Part shown: piece by piece, positions 13,271-25,014 of the stretch
How the letters are laid out: every line of letters begins with the position of its first letter
How positions within the stretch are numbered: the stretch's first letter is position 1
Assembly: GCA_029891345.1 (NCBI GenBank)
Contig: CM057009.1
Coordinates: forward strand, 286,078,966-286,142,965
DNA: 64,000 nt
Source of the DNA: Dryococelus australis
Lineage: Eukaryota > Arthropoda > Insecta > Phasmatodea > Phasmatidae
Direction of reading: 5' to 3'
Translations under genes and position numbers: made by a program
Notes under the pieces: model-generated
The model's input: the letters and a program-made list of their open reading frames with translations, nothing else
Database searches by the model: none
Told to the model about the DNA's origin: nothing

Positions 13271-13779
13271 GTATAAAAGTATAAAATCTCTTCATATTTT
13301 TTTATTTAACCTTTGATAATTCATAAATGCTTCATGTTCATATTCTAAAATATTTATTAGTTTTTCTTTTCCTCACTTGTTCCTCCCTGCAAAACAATTT
13401 TCCCTATCTCATCCTTGGTGAGATATTCCTGTTCAATAAAATTACAACACATGTCTACCCCTATTGTTTCCTTATCTTTCAAAACAATTTGCATTTAATG
13501 AGAGTTTGACAAGTTTTTTTGTGGAAGTTTAGTTCCTAATATATGTACAAAATTTTCTGCATAATTTATAATAGCCTCATGTTCACTTAACCGATCAGCT
13601 CTCAGTACTACATTTACATTGAGCCCTTTCACTACCAACAATGCAATCCACATTTCCTGGTGAGCTGCTTGTTTATTTCCATAATCTTTTTTTTTTACGT
13701 TTCAATTTCTTACCCCTGTAGCCTCTAAACTGGTAACATTCAATACTGGCAAAATTGCTAAAATGTACACATCACTTTT

Positions 13780-13890
13780 ATTTAGGCTATTCAGCAATTC
13801 TTCCTATATAGCTGTCACCTCGCTTCCCGAGTCCACTTACATATTTAGTTCAATCCCAATATCAGTAATGAATCCCCGAATGTATGGACA
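13780..13890 (-). pseudogene. gypsy aspartic protease active-site region
   Basis: Minus strand reads VDSGSEVTAI close to 13830, the DSG active-site loop of a retroelement aspartic protease, preceded by ITDIGIELNM. It lies between gag and reverse transcriptase as expected. In-frame stops precede and follow the motif, so only the domain core is called. The protease would have cut the Gag-Pol polyprotein. Confidence 0.7.
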
Positions 13891-14092
13891 TACCCCCTTT
13901 TTTTCCATGTACTTAACCTTCAATTGGATTTTCTCTAACAATATTTCTCCTTCTAACTGTAATTCTGACTTTTGCTGTGAATTTTGCTGCGAAAATTTTT
14001 GTTGCTATTTGTTTTCGGTATTCTGCATTTATTACTCCTCTGTTGTTCTGCGAGGGAGGCATCCAAGGACTGATCCTCCCTCCTTAAGAATT

Positions 14093-14945
14093 TTAATGTT
14101 TCTGCTGGTCTTGCCTCCTACCACTTAAACCTTCTTCACGTTCCTTCCTCCTATCAATGGTTTCCAATAGGGTTACCACCTCCTCAACAGATTTAGCTCT
14201 CATCCCTAACATACAGTTTTGTATGTGCCAATTAAAATTATGAATAATGTAAGATATAAATCTTCCCTCTGTCATCTTATTATCTAAGTATTTTGACTGC
14301 AAGTACAATCTCTGCCCGTAATTTTCCATTGAACCAGCCTTAACCCCAAATTTGCCAATAAATAAATACTGTAAAAAATCATCTTGCAAATGAATTCCCC
14401 AATATTTTTGTAGAAAAGCCACCTTGGCTTCTGTGAATCATGTCTATTCTGATTCCTTCCACAGTACCTATTGTGAAGCTCCTGCTTCTAACCTATTCAC
14501 AAAAAGTTGTACTTGTTGTTCTTCTGACGTCCCCAAAGAATTAAGTATCCTTTTGCACTTATGTATGAACTGTATGGGATTTGGTCCCCGATCGTCCACA
14601 TAAAATTTAGGTACTGCCCCATCAAAAGCAGTTCTGTCACCAACAGTCCAAACAAAATTACTCCCCTTAGGTACAAAGAATTCACGCCTCTGCAGTTGAT
14701 TAATTTTCTCATTACACTGCTGTTTACATTCCTGACTGATATGTTTTACTTCCTCCCTAATGTTTTCTACATTCTGGTGTATTGCCGGGCTTTTCTGGAA
14801 AATTTTTTTACATTTTCTACTAAAGTCTCTTCCACTTGCTGTGTGTTAATTTCATTCTGTTGTACCTCCCTCTTTTTTCATGTACTTGTACCCACACCCT
14901 TTCTATTTCTTGAATGTTTCCTAAAAAAAAATTTTCATCTTTAAC
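14093..14945 (-). pseudogene. gypsy gag, C-terminal part, broken
   Basis: Minus-strand frames carry a capsid-like segment, VPKFYVDDRGPNPIQFIHKC (about 14555-14615), then FLQKYWGIHLQDDFLQYLF (about 14360-14420), then a basic stretch (RRKEREEGLSGRR) near 14110. Upstream, EIERVWVQVHEKREVQQNEI suggests the coiled segment before capsid. Several frameshifts break it. Gag would have formed the particle that carries the RNA. I see no clear CCHC knuckle. Assignment comes from position between the primer site and protease plus the gag-like composition. Confidence 0.65.
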
Positions 14946-14949
14946 ACCA

Positions 14950-16770
14950 GCTAACAGTCAGCTGCGCTAGAGCCCATGATGGCACTTCCCACGCACGTGC
15001 CCATGCACGTGTGCAAAGAGGCCAATATTTTTTAACACCCACATCAATAATATTTTGTATTGTAAAGCATGTTTTGTATTTGTATTTGCAGGGTTTAATA
15101 TGTCTTGAAATATTTTAAAGTGTTTGTTGTGAAAATTTTTGGTTATGAAATTCAAAAGTGCCCGCGGCACCAAGATTAAGAACACTGATATTCCTGTGTG
15201 AACGCCGTAATAAAGAGACACTGAATTAATATGAAAAATCCATAAGAAAATTATACATGTAAAACATATTTTATTTGTGCCACTTTTATTTTTCAAAGTA
15301 TAAATATTTTACTTGGCGTTCATAGCACTTCCCCTTTTGTGAACCCCATAGGCGGCCATGGTAGGTCCTTGCGACGTTTGCCTCTGAACAGTCTGTCATA
15401 GGGAGCTGGCGAGGTGAGACACTGTCACGTACACGCTACAACTTTTGTTCACTGATGTAGGTTTCCATTGTCAATTTAGTTTAGCAGTCAACCTTTGCTT
15501 GCATATGTTTTGCCAGACATTTCCTCAGCATTATGCTTCCTCTTAAATAATTTATTTCGCCCTTGTGGTATTTTTAAAACTTAATCGAAGTGAGAGGAGA
15601 AAGATGTCAGAGAGGTCACACGACCCGTGCAACTTGAATCAGGCGCCATCCGCCTATTTTAGTGGCATTCCAGTGTAATTTCTGTATTATTGCTATGTGC
15701 AATTTTAAGGGCTTTGTTTTTATGTACGTATTTTAAGGGTATTTTTTCATGTTTGAATATTTTACAGCAATTTCATGTATAACCACGTGGCTAACCTATG
15801 CCAAGTCTATATCTGTGCAATCTATGCAGTTTGAGAGTATATTTTAGTAAAATCATGTGCACTACAATTTATTTCAGGGTTCTATGCCTGTTTCATTTAG
15901 GGTTCAATGTATTTTTTGTGTAATTGATGCTTTTCGTACTTGATCATTATCCGCTACGAACATTATCCAGTGGCATCCATGCCACCTAAGCTTGTTTTCA
16001 CACGTGTGTGTGTTTATTGTGAATACTCATCTTGTGCCTCATCATCTTTCAAAGGTCTTTATGTATTTTGTGCAATTTTGCAATTTGTGTACGGTGCAGT
16101 TACTTCCATCCTAGCCGGCTCTGTGTATAGGCCATTACCACACTACAGCGGGCGAGCCCAGACGAGTTTGGGTTAGTGATGTCAAGTAGTCATACGTGTT
16201 AAAATGTTTTCATCAAGGGTTTCTTTTGTAATTCACAGTGACCTGTCTTCAGGGAAAAACCATCAGTCCGCCCTCTTCCCTTGTGAAGGCTGTGCTTTCA
16301 CACACCTCGGTGAGATCATCCAGCTAGGCATGCACTAGATTAATTGCGGGCTGGAGAGCACCCAAGCGGAATTGGCTAGTCATGACCGAGAGTATCATAA
16401 TTTCATTGGCACGTTGAACTATATGAGTAATAATAATAATAAAAGCAAGTCTACAGTGAACTTACCTTCTTTTATTCCGTAGTGACTGTCTCCTAGCCAC
16501 ATGTATTTTATCAAGTGATTATTTTCAAAGTGATGTTTGATAAAAGTTTAGTATTACCAACGTGTTTGTAAGTACACATGGGTGAGATGGACACACAGAA
16601 CCCAAAGCATCCCTAAGAACCCTGAGTCTCAATAGTGCTGTGATTGGGAAGCATCGCTGGCGCTCATATTACCAGTCGGTATTTGTGTCATCATTAGTCT
16701 CGTGTCTCACCCAACGGCGTCATCTTGTGCCGAAATATTCTTTGACAATTCTACAACCCTGCTTTCACAC
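14950..16770. other. probable insertion inside the gypsy gag gene
   Basis: Gag-like reading is present on both sides (below 14945 and above 16780) but absent here. The block contains GC-richer patches, an ATAATAATAATAAAAGC poly(A)-signal-like stretch near 16430-16445 and LTR-like composition. I could not fix its ends or a target duplication, so the element type is left open. Confidence 0.4.
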
Positions 16771-16779
16771 TGACTTACC

Positions 16780-17190
16780 TTGGTTGTACATTCTTCCTTA
16801 ACCTATTGTCTATTTGACATTTAGGTCAATCCTTAATTCTGAACAAACATTATTATTAACATCATGTACAGCACTTTGTAGATTGTTTAAATTGATTTCA
16901 AGTCTTTAAAATCTGTTAAATGCTTGTCAAATTTTTTTCCTAAGTCTGAATTTTTGTGCTAACTGTTGCAAATTGTTTTTTTTGTTCTATTATCAATCCT
17001 ACAATTAGGCTTAGTTGATCACTTATTTCATATGTCTTTCTCTGAGTTTCCTCATTTACACTACCATGACCTGAACCTGAAGGGCTCACTTCCACATTTG
17101 ATAACTTAAATTTGGTTTCCTGATTTTGCATATTGTTATCAAAACCCAAAAAGTCTTCCCCTTCCCTTACTTGTGTTTTTGACTAGCCAT
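16780..17190 (-). pseudogene. gypsy gag, N-terminal part, broken
   Basis: The frame begins at the minus-strand ATG 17190 (MASQKHK), about 210 bases inside the primer-binding site, then shifts frame. The main piece (16940-17149) contains FKLSNVEVSPSGSGHGSVNE and a helical segment IEQKKQFATVSTKIQT. KKFDKHLTDFKDLKSI continues in another frame. The start is chosen as the first ATG after the primer site leading into this gag-like reading. It is separated from the rest of gag by the block at 14950-16770. Confidence 0.55.
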
Positions 17191-17402
17191 TATAGCCTAC
17201 TTAAATATCTAACACGTATTATTACACTAGGGGCACAATCTGCCCACAGCAAACAAAATAATAATACAGTACATATACAAATATTTTTAACAAAAAAAAA
17301 GTGACATTTCCAATTTACAGTCCTGCGTGACCACTAAACTGGTCTTCAAGCACGTGAATTATTAATGAGCTGCATTCTTTGCCATCACAGGATGTGTATA
17401 AA

Positions 17403-17425
17403 TTTGAGCCCCACATTGGGCACCA
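17403..17425 (-). other. primer-binding site, tRNA-Lys(CUU)-like
   Basis: Minus strand reads TGGTGCCCAATGTGGGGCTC, two bases inside the 5' LTR. From memory, metazoan tRNA-Lys(CUU) ends GAGCCCCACGTTGGGCGCCA. The site is its complement except for two C-to-T changes, so lysine tRNA probably primed reverse transcription. Confidence 0.8.
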
Positions 17426-17427
17426 AT

Positions 17428-18350
17428 TGTATTCTTTACTGTACGATACTCAGGTGGAGTCCGCAGTAAACATTAGCTCGAAAATTGCTCAGATGAAATC
17501 ACGAAACTCTGATAAAAAAAATTTAAAGGTTCGTTGAAATGAAATATGATTGATACTGTATACTGAAAATTTATTGCCTGTTTTGTCAATATTACTGGCA
17601 AAAAGAAAAAAATTGATTTTTGCAATAAAAAACAAGACAGAATGGCAGCCTTCAGAAAACAAAACTTCTCACTTTGAGAATCGTTAATTACGAATATGGG
17701 AGAGAATAACTACTTTTCTCTCCCAGCATCCTAACGACTCCTCGCACTGACGAAAATAAATTTGATAGATTTTTAAAATATCCAAAATACAAAAGAAGAT
17801 TAAAATTGCAGACGCTTGTCAGTACGAGTTACATGATCACTCGTTGCAGGCTGTTCAACTGACAACTGACAAAACTATTGTGATGCCCGAGGAAGATCGT
17901 ACTTCCCCTATATATTGATTGAAATTTTCCTCAGGTAAACATGGTCCAATCATGTCTTGGCATGATGCGGTAATGTCTAAAAATAGCCCTTGAACTCGGA
18001 CATGGCTCTAAAAATCAAAGTATTGCATTTGAGCAGCCAATCACGTCAGTCAAAGGTGACTTCTGTATTTTCCTTGTTTTACCATGTCGTGCAATACGAT
18101 GGCTACGTGTCTAGTTTACTAACCCATTGAAAAGATGTGATGTCATCCTACGAGTCTGTTGACGTCTTTTACTACTGATGAAATGAGGAAATTAAAATAA
18201 TTGATTTGGGAAAATGAAAATATATAAAATACAAACAAATTATTATTGCTACTGCGTTTTAAATATTAAATCATTTACTATCCTTTACAGAAATATAGAA
18301 AATTTAAATGATTGCCGGATAAATGAATTATTATATATTGCAATACTACG
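17428..18350 (-). repeat. 5' LTR of the gypsy element
   Basis: Starts TGTATTCTTTACTG on the + strand and ends at ...ATACTACG, matched position by position with the 3' LTR. It contains about 220 bp (about 17950-18175, with CAATCACGTCAGTCAAAGG) that the 3' LTR lacks. The third LTR at 63681 has that segment, so it belongs to the family. Confidence 0.85.
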
Positions 18351-18354
18351 CAGT

Positions 18355-18736
18355 GAACTTGATCTTAGACTGCCAACTGCTTGACACAAGTTGCTGCTAG
18401 CCAATCAGAAATCATCATACTTACATCATTTACCAACATTTTCTTCCAAAAAGATACAAATTTATATACATGAAGCAAAAATTTAACCTTAAAATAAATA
18501 TTTTAAAAATATTTCTTGAATTTTATGGTTTGACAAATAATGCCTTTTTATTTTTTAGATATTTTTTTGTAACCAGATTTTTATATTTTCGGAATAATAA
18601 CATAATATGTTTATTTATTTAATATAATATTATTTATTTATACCAATATTTTGTTGACTGCTCATTGTGAACACTACTTTGCTGACGGTAAATGCTGACT
18701 ATGGACTGCACAACTGCCAACTGCTCATTCTGGAAG
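18355..18736 (+). mobile_element. right half of the TIR element split by the gypsy insertion
   Basis: Ends with AACTGCTCATTCTGGAAG (18719-18736), the inverse of 5263-5280. The inner repeat GACTGCTCATTGTGAAC lies near 18655. No protein is encoded. Together with 5263-5422 it forms the outermost layer of the nest. Confidence 0.6.
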
Positions 18737-19042
18737 TGGACTAAGATTTTTTTGGAAAACAAAATACTACTGAGAATGTGATATAAAATAAATTAGGAAG
18801 GATTGGCCTATCAGACAAGTTAAATTTTTAAAGAAATTTTGACTCTACAGCAAAATTGTTGGCAAACAGTTGGAAACTATTTTACTGTACATAAGCAAAG
18901 CATAAGAAAGGATGTTTAATATTTATACAAATTTTAAAATAGGCTATAAGTTACATAAATTTCAAGATGCAAAATATTTGTAGTATAATAACATATATTC
19001 AATAGTTTCCTGTCAAATAAGTTATTTATGCTAATTCATATA
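18737..19042. other. unassigned AT-rich DNA
   Basis: Nothing recognisable between the nested stack and the next MITE. Confidence 0.4.
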
Positions 19043-19410
19043 CAGTAGAGAGCCAAATATCTGTTCAAATAAGGACCAAAGGTCATTTGGATAATGGAAA
19101 ATCCGGATAATGGAAATATGTTGAAAATGAAGATAAAAGAATTTGTAAAAAAAATTATTTTCACACAATGTAAAATTTATTACACGTGCATAGAACATAG
19201 TAAGCTTTTCTAAAACAGAAACTGTACATCAAATAAAATACTTAAATCATTTAACATGTAATCACCCCCTCCCAGACATTTTTCTACAAACAACACTTGA
19301 AAGAGCACATCATAATTAAGAGCTGACACGAGTGTTTCTTTATTTTTTTAAACTAGCCCGGATAACTGGTTGTCCGTATAACTGATGTTCGGATAGTCAA
19401 CTTTCTACTG
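19043..19410. mobile_element. short pogo-type MITE
   Basis: Left end CAGTAGAGAGCCAAATATCT preceded by TA; right end on the other strand CAGTAGAAAGTTGACTATCC, followed by TG instead of TA. It has inner repeats around CGGATAATGG / CCGGATAACTGG. At 368 bp it is non-coding. Confidence 0.6.
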
Positions 19411-19508
19411 TGCTTATGTTAATCCATTTAGCCATTACTAGTAAGGATCCTGCATAATAACAGAGCGCTAATTTTAAAATAATCCCAGCTTACATGCTCA
19501 AAACACAT

Positions 19509-19509
<1 letters not shown>

Positions 19510-19550
<41 letters not shown>
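19510..19550. repeat. (CA)n microsatellite
   Basis: About 20 uninterrupted CA units. It produces the false VCVCVC open frame on the minus strand. Confidence 0.95.
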
Positions 19551-19555
<5 letters not shown>

Positions 19556-19899
19556 CTAAACAAGCAAATGAATGTTGCTAAACTATGAAAACGGTTTAAA
19601 ATTACAGAACAATTGCCATAGGGTCTTATTATAAAGGCAGTAAAAATAAATAAAGTAAAACAATACACACATACATGCAAATTAATTAGACATTACTAAT
19701 ATTAATAAAATGCATACACAAGGTACAGTACTTTAAATACAAACAAACACCAATATAGGCCTAATAATGTCTTAAATACATAATATCTTTCATATATAAT
19801 GTATATAGAACTAGAAAAATAGTACAAAATAATGATCAGATAAAGAAAAAAAACAATAATATAAAACAATAAAAATGTTAATTAGAAGCAAAACAGACA

Positions 19900-20510
19900 T
19901 GTTAGAAATAAATCATTAAGATACAGGGACAATATACACAAATCATGATTGTACAAAATCTTCAATCTTATAAAAGGACTTGTCTATGAGGAATCTAAAT
20001 AGTTCAAGTTTAAATTTAGAGTACTGCTTAATATATTTTAGAGTTGGTAATTTATTATATAATATTATATAATCTGACACCAGCATTATTTACAGATTTC
20101 AAGATTTTTATTTTATTGACCCTCTGTAGATAAAAGTTTCTATTTGTTCGTGTATTTTGTTATTTGTACAATATTTGTGTTTGTTTATAAAAATAAAAAG
20201 TAATACTTTATATAAATATATACACGGTACAGTAAGAATACCAGCAAATTTAAAAACATCCTTGTAGCTGTCGGAACACTGCATTTGGTATATTATTCTA
20301 ATTATTTTCTTTTGAATAGTAAATACTGACAGAAAATGTGATTTACTTTGGCCCCAATAAATTATCCCATAACTGATGTGTGAATAAACATAACCAAAAT
20401 AGGCAGACCACATACACAGTTTAGTTGTTATATGTGAGAGCACTTTAAACATATAACAAGTACTGTTTAATTTATTAAGTAGACGAGTGTGTTGATTCCA
20501 AGATAGTTAC
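19900..20510 (-). pseudogene. non-LTR retrotransposon, 3' end of the reverse transcriptase ORF
   Basis: The minus strand encodes LLNKLNSTCYMFKVLSHI, then SHISYGIIYWG, then FTIQKKIIRIIYQ (20108-20452). In a second frame YNKLPTLKYIKQYSKFKLEL and FLIDKSFYKIEDFV follow down to about 19920. This is the order found at the C-terminus of Jockey/CR1-type LINE polymerases. Only the last part is present; the catalytic palm and endonuclease are absent, consistent with 5' truncation. Stops separate the pieces. LINE ends of this kind are common relics and have no host function that I can infer. Confidence 0.75.
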
Positions 20511-21639
20511 AATAAATTACTGTTAAAACCATATTTAAAACAACATTTGAATAACTTTTTTTAGAATAATGTCATTAAAATATATTTTACAAATTATTGG
20601 ACAGAAAATATTTGATCATTTTAAGAATTTTTTTTACAAAATCATTGAGAATGCAACATTGTAATTTTTGGAAAAAATATATTTTTTAAGTATATTCTTG
20701 CTGCTTGGGACTCTATTGATAAAATCAGTGCTTGTATGGTATGGTGTAAGAAGAGGAGAGAGTGCCCCTTTACTATGATATGTAAAGCTTTGATAAAGTG
20801 GTCACCATTTAGTGAGTGGCATTCCTGAGCTGAGCTTCATACCTCCTGTGTCCAAATATTGTTGCAGCAATCATTCCTTTGCATTTTCTGAAGCTGTGTT
20901 ATTAGGAAGCAAGGCAGTTAGTCTTCTGCCACCATCTTTACATTCAGCATATTCAATTCTTGGTGGTGGGATGGATGTTTCATTGCCTTTCCTTACATCT
21001 CCACTCTCTGCAATTCCAGACTCTGGTGTGACTTGTTTGTGGTGGAACAGGTATTTTGCTCTTCCCAGTAACTTTTCATATGCTTTGAAATTTTGTTTGT
21101 TTGTATCAGGATGGTATAAATTCCGGTGGTTCTATACATTGTTTTATATTATCCAAAGATATATCACGTAAGTAGTATTGATTTGCCCATCTGCCCACAA
21201 TTCCTCCTTAATAGCCTCTGTTGACAATCCTTTGCAGGTTACAAGATGATCATCATGACTTGCCTTAGAAACACACCTCATTGCAGAATGGACATAACTC
21301 TAATATCTGGAGTTTCTCATTTGTCTTTGTGCTAAATCTGATTTTATGTGCAGTTTTTCTTTAGTTTGTTTAATTTTGAGGCTAATTGTTAAAATTATTT
21401 GGCAAAAATGTTGCAAATACTACACGTTTGCATTTGATTATATTCTGTTTAACTCAGTGTTTGTGACTATGATTACTGCAGTCAAAGGTAATCTGTTGGA
21501 GCCAGAGATTAATTCATTTGTCTAGCTAAGATATAGAAAATTAAAATGAGGTAGAACAACACTTAAATTATTGGTTTAGGCTCATGAACTAAATTTTGGT
21601 TAAATAGCATATACACACTACGTACATACTTTCTGCTTA
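20511..21639. other. intronic DNA upstream of the ASAP last exon
   Basis: Contains a 119-codon + strand frame (20812-21171) and overlapping minus-strand frames rich in S/P and N. Neither matches a family I know. This may be a relic of a mobile element. Otherwise it is plain intron. Confidence 0.4.
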
Positions 21640-21662
21640 CCATCTTTTTTCTTCTTTTGCAG
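21640..21662 (+). other. splice acceptor of the ASAP terminal exon
   Basis: A pyrimidine-rich tract (CATCTTTTTTCTTCTTTTGC) ends in AG at 21661-21662, directly before the open SH3-coding frame. Confidence 0.85.
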
Positions 21663-21896
21663 ACACAGCCTTTACCATGCCTGGCAAAGCTTTCAGTCAC
21701 TGGATTGCGAAGGTGTCGTGCTCTTTATGACTGTGATGCAGATAATCCTGATGAATTGTCGTTCAGGGAAGGTGAAGTGATAATTGTGACTAATGAACAG
21801 ACAGAAGATGAAAACTGGAAAGATGGTTATGTAGAAGGTTATCCATCTCGACATGGCATGTTCCCTATTAGTTTTGTTCATATGCTAGCTGATTGA
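21663..21896 (+). CDS. Asap: ASAP-type Arf GTPase-activating protein, terminal exon with the C-terminal SH3 domain
   Basis: This exon encodes about 77 residues and a TGA stop (21894-21896). After a short linker, the SH3 domain runs from RCRALYDCDADNPDEL through FREGEVIIVTNE and NWKDGYVEGYPSRHGMFP to ISFVHMLAD at the very end. ALYDC instead of ALYDY and a protein ending in SFVHxLxD are characteristic of the ASAP1/ASAP2 C-terminus. The usual Trp pair is NW here. ASAP proteins combine BAR, PH, Arf-GAP, ankyrin and SH3 parts. They switch off Arf GTPases at membranes and focal adhesions, and the SH3 binds proline-rich partners such as focal adhesion kinase (family knowledge). The exon begins right after the AG acceptor; upstream exons are not in the window. 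It is the only intact host coding sequence that I can support here. Confidence 0.9.
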   Translation, partial: TQPLPCLAKLSVTGLRRCRALYDCDADNPDELSFREGEVIIVTNEQTEDENWKDGYVEGYPSRHGMFPISFVHMLAD

Positions 21897-24143
21897 CATA
21901 TTTATTGAAACAGAATTTTGAGTGCATTTGCTAATAGCTTTAATGCCTTATTGCCATGTTAGAACCCCATGAACATGAAAGCTGTTTATTGTTACTTGTA
22001 CACAGAATGTAAAATAGTCTCTGGAGTCAAGATTTGTCCCTGAAGTGTATTTAAATATAATTGTGCAATTTTGTTAAAGTTAATGCATTGGAAATATAGT
22101 ATCCCTCAGATTATTACTTGGCAAAGCGGTTTTTGTGTGTGCATACGGGTTATGTATGCATACATGTTTGTAACTTACAGTTACAATAGATAAAATCAGT
22201 TCATGGCAAATACCTACTTGCCTTTAGGACCCAAAGTGTTTTATGTATGCTACTGCATAAATTTGTTTGTAGAGTAAATAAAGTTACCATATTTTGCTAG
22301 ACTTTTGTGTACATAACCTGTTTATAGTTGTAGCTTATAATTAAAAATGTCACAATGCCCTTGCTCACAAAAAGTTTTTTGTGTCTGTTACAAATAATTT
22401 ATTTAAACTAAAACTAAAGGTTTTTTTTTGTTATTAGAGTGCCTTAAAAGTTTTTTTTTTCTCTCATGCTTTCACGCATCCCTAATCTGTTTCTTATTGA
22501 CCAGTAGATATATTACACAGTGACTATTTCTTAATGTAATAGTCAAGTCAGTGATATGATAAATTTTTCTGTAAATTCAGTACATGAAATCCACTTAGCA
22601 CTGTACGTTAGTTTTGGCCATAAGTCCAGTTTAACAGTGTGATAATATGTTCTCATACTTTTATGAAAATTAAACTAAATAAGTATAAAATGTGTACTCC
22701 CCAATGGCGAATTCTTGTATGCATTGCGTATATACCTCTTGTATAACATTTTTTAATGAGGGTTTCATAGAAGCACAGTGAATCTCACTGGGTCAGGCTA
22801 GAATTATTCATTGATCTTCTGGAGCATCGCTGCTGATGAATGTCTTTACAAGTACTGGTGCCTTTACTTAGCTAACATATTATTAAAAAAAAGCTTGGCT
22901 ATAAGAAGTTGGATTTGTATGTACAGCTTTGATATCACATTTTCTTATTTATGACAAATACAATAATCCTATGTCGATGTGTTTTTTTTTTTTTTTTTTG
23001 TGATAACTGAAAACCAGTGTTGTGGATAAAGTAGGAATCCTGTGTTAGGAACAATAGTTTTGCGACTTTCATCACTAAGTAATAAATAGCTAAACAAATG
23101 TATAATGCATTCCATATAAGTAGACTACATCTTGACAGACAATGTGACCAACCTACACACTATTTAAACAGTAAATGCTCTTTTTTTTGCAAAGTATATC
23201 ACCTAATGAGTTGTTGAATTTTGGAAGAAAATAGTACTCGAACTGAAGATTTTAATTTAAAACTTTAAATTATACTTACAATATTTGTGGTTTAACGTGT
23301 ATTTAAAGCAAAGTAAAAAAAAATTTTGGGCTTTTAGCAAATTGGTTTAAAAATGTGTTTAGCAATTATGGCGGAGCATGCAAACAGTTACGATCAGTGA
23401 AATGTTTATAGCTCTGTGAATGCCATTGTGCATGTGATCTTTTTCGTCACATTTATGCTATACCTTTCTGATGTTATTGGAATTTTTTATCTCTAGTTAA
23501 ATGATTTTTTTATTTACTTTCATTAAGTGTAGCTTATTGCAGGGTGCCTTTTATTGCGTTTTCTTGCATGAAATGTTATATTATAGACACATGTATGACT
23601 TCTTCCGCCATTTTTGATATCACTGTGAAGCGCCACCATTTATTTTCGTTTTGCTGTTTATTAGTTTCGGAAACTGGTGAAGTGTCATAGTTACTGAATA
23701 ATTCTGCAAATTATTTTGTATCAGTGGCAGACAAACATGTCCAAAGATTGCAATAGAGTAACATGTCTTCAGGAGTTGCAAATAGAAATTAGGAACAGTA
23801 AGTAAATGTGGTTTATAAATGGTTTTTTGAAATGGTTATTAGAATGTTTGCATTATATGTGGTCTAGAAAACCACAATTTCAATGCTGTTTTATAGTGTA
23901 AAAATGACACTTTTATTATATGGAAAAACCAACTAGTGTAAGGTTAATTTCGTCAAAATATTTACTAACATACGGAATGTGTTTTTTATTTGCATTGGTA
24001 CAAACAACATATTTATCGAGTTTTCTTATTACAGTGAGGTTAAAACATCACAGGTTATAATAATTTGAATGTTACTTCCGTATGAAAAAAAAATTTTCAC
24101 TGGTGTAATAAGGGCTGGAAAACAGTGTCGTCTCATGAAAGAT
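21897..24143 (+). other. ASAP 3' UTR and downstream DNA
   Basis: No coding frame of interest. The proximal part must be 3' UTR because the stop codon lies in a terminal exon. Long T-runs occur at about 22440, 22450 and 22981-22999. How far the transcript extends cannot be told from sequence. Confidence 0.6.
22277..22282 (+). terminator. candidate polyadenylation signal
   Basis: The first good AATAAA after the ASAP stop codon (380 bases on), followed by a T/GT-rich stretch (TTTTGTGTACAT) about 20-30 bases later. Other AATAAA motifs occur farther on, so longer 3' ends are possible. Confidence 0.45.
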
Positions 24144-24925
24144 GGGTCATTCTATGACAACTTTATAAATTCATGTTACCTCACCATTTTTAATTTTTCT
24201 GAAATTTGGGTAGTGCTTCTTGTCACACTTCCTGAAGAAAACCTAATTTTTAGATTAAAAAAAAAACTCTGTGATTTTTAAATTAATAGTGCAATGGGGG
24301 TGAATTACTAAATGGAGATTTTTGGACATTCGCCATTGTGATGCAGATGTCTCATGAAAAAAAACAGGACTGAGCTCAGTCTTGTTTTTCCATGACATTG
24401 CATCGCAATGACAAATGTCCAAAAATCTCCATATATAAAATTCTCCTGAGATATAGGCAATAATTTGTTGCAAGCACTGTTTTTAGGCATTTTTTGATTG
24501 GCCATAACTTTTTTTCACTAAGAGCTATGTAGCTCTATAGAAAGTGAATTGCGTGTATTTTTTACAATATTGAACATTTAAATCCTCAGATTGTTGGTCT
24601 TTGTAATACTATAAATGTTTAAGTATGGCCAAACGAATCTCAATTTTCCACGCATTTAGGTATTCAAAATTAAGCGAAGGGCTGCTAGTAACAACTTGAG
24701 TTTTTCCTTTGTGTACTCTCCTTTGGGTAGCTTTTGTGGTATAAATATCAGCTTGTTATTCTCAGTCCTCCAATATAATTTTTTTTATGAGAAATTTTAA
24801 AGAATTGGTTTTTTGGGGCTAAAAAATGTAATATGTAATGTGGGAATAACTTTAAATATTTAAAAATAACTTTGCTATATAGCTCCGTGTAAACCCTTTC
24901 AAGAAACAAACAATTTGTTTGATGA
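24144..24925 (+). repeat. left long inverted-repeat arm
   Basis: Pairs with 27130-27739. The inner limit is set where alignment by eye fades, near AACAAACAATTTGTTT at 24904-24919. Confidence 0.65.
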
Positions 24926-25014
24926 AATTTCAATTAACATTTAATGTTTATTATTTATTGTGAACTAGTATTAATGTATTAACTATAGGTTTTTATGTTA
25001 TACTGAGTACCTTC

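Larger units (their letters stand above)
5427..18350 (-). mobile_element. Ty3/gypsy-type LTR retrotransposon, degraded, with nested insertions
   Basis: Read on the minus strand the order is 5' LTR (17428-18350), primer-binding site, gag, protease, reverse transcriptase, RNase H, integrase, polypurine tract, 3' LTR (5427-6127). This is Ty3/gypsy order. The outer edges are flanked by CAGT at 5423-5426 and 18351-18354, a 4-bp target duplication. The body is expanded to 12.9 kb by later insertions at 7029-8481 and 10154-12170 and probably at 14950-16770. All coding parts carry stops and frameshifts, and LTR ends are mutated (CA to CG at 18349-18350, TG to AG at 5427). It is an old, inactive copy. 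No envelope-like gene is recognisable between integrase and the 3' LTR. Confidence 0.85.
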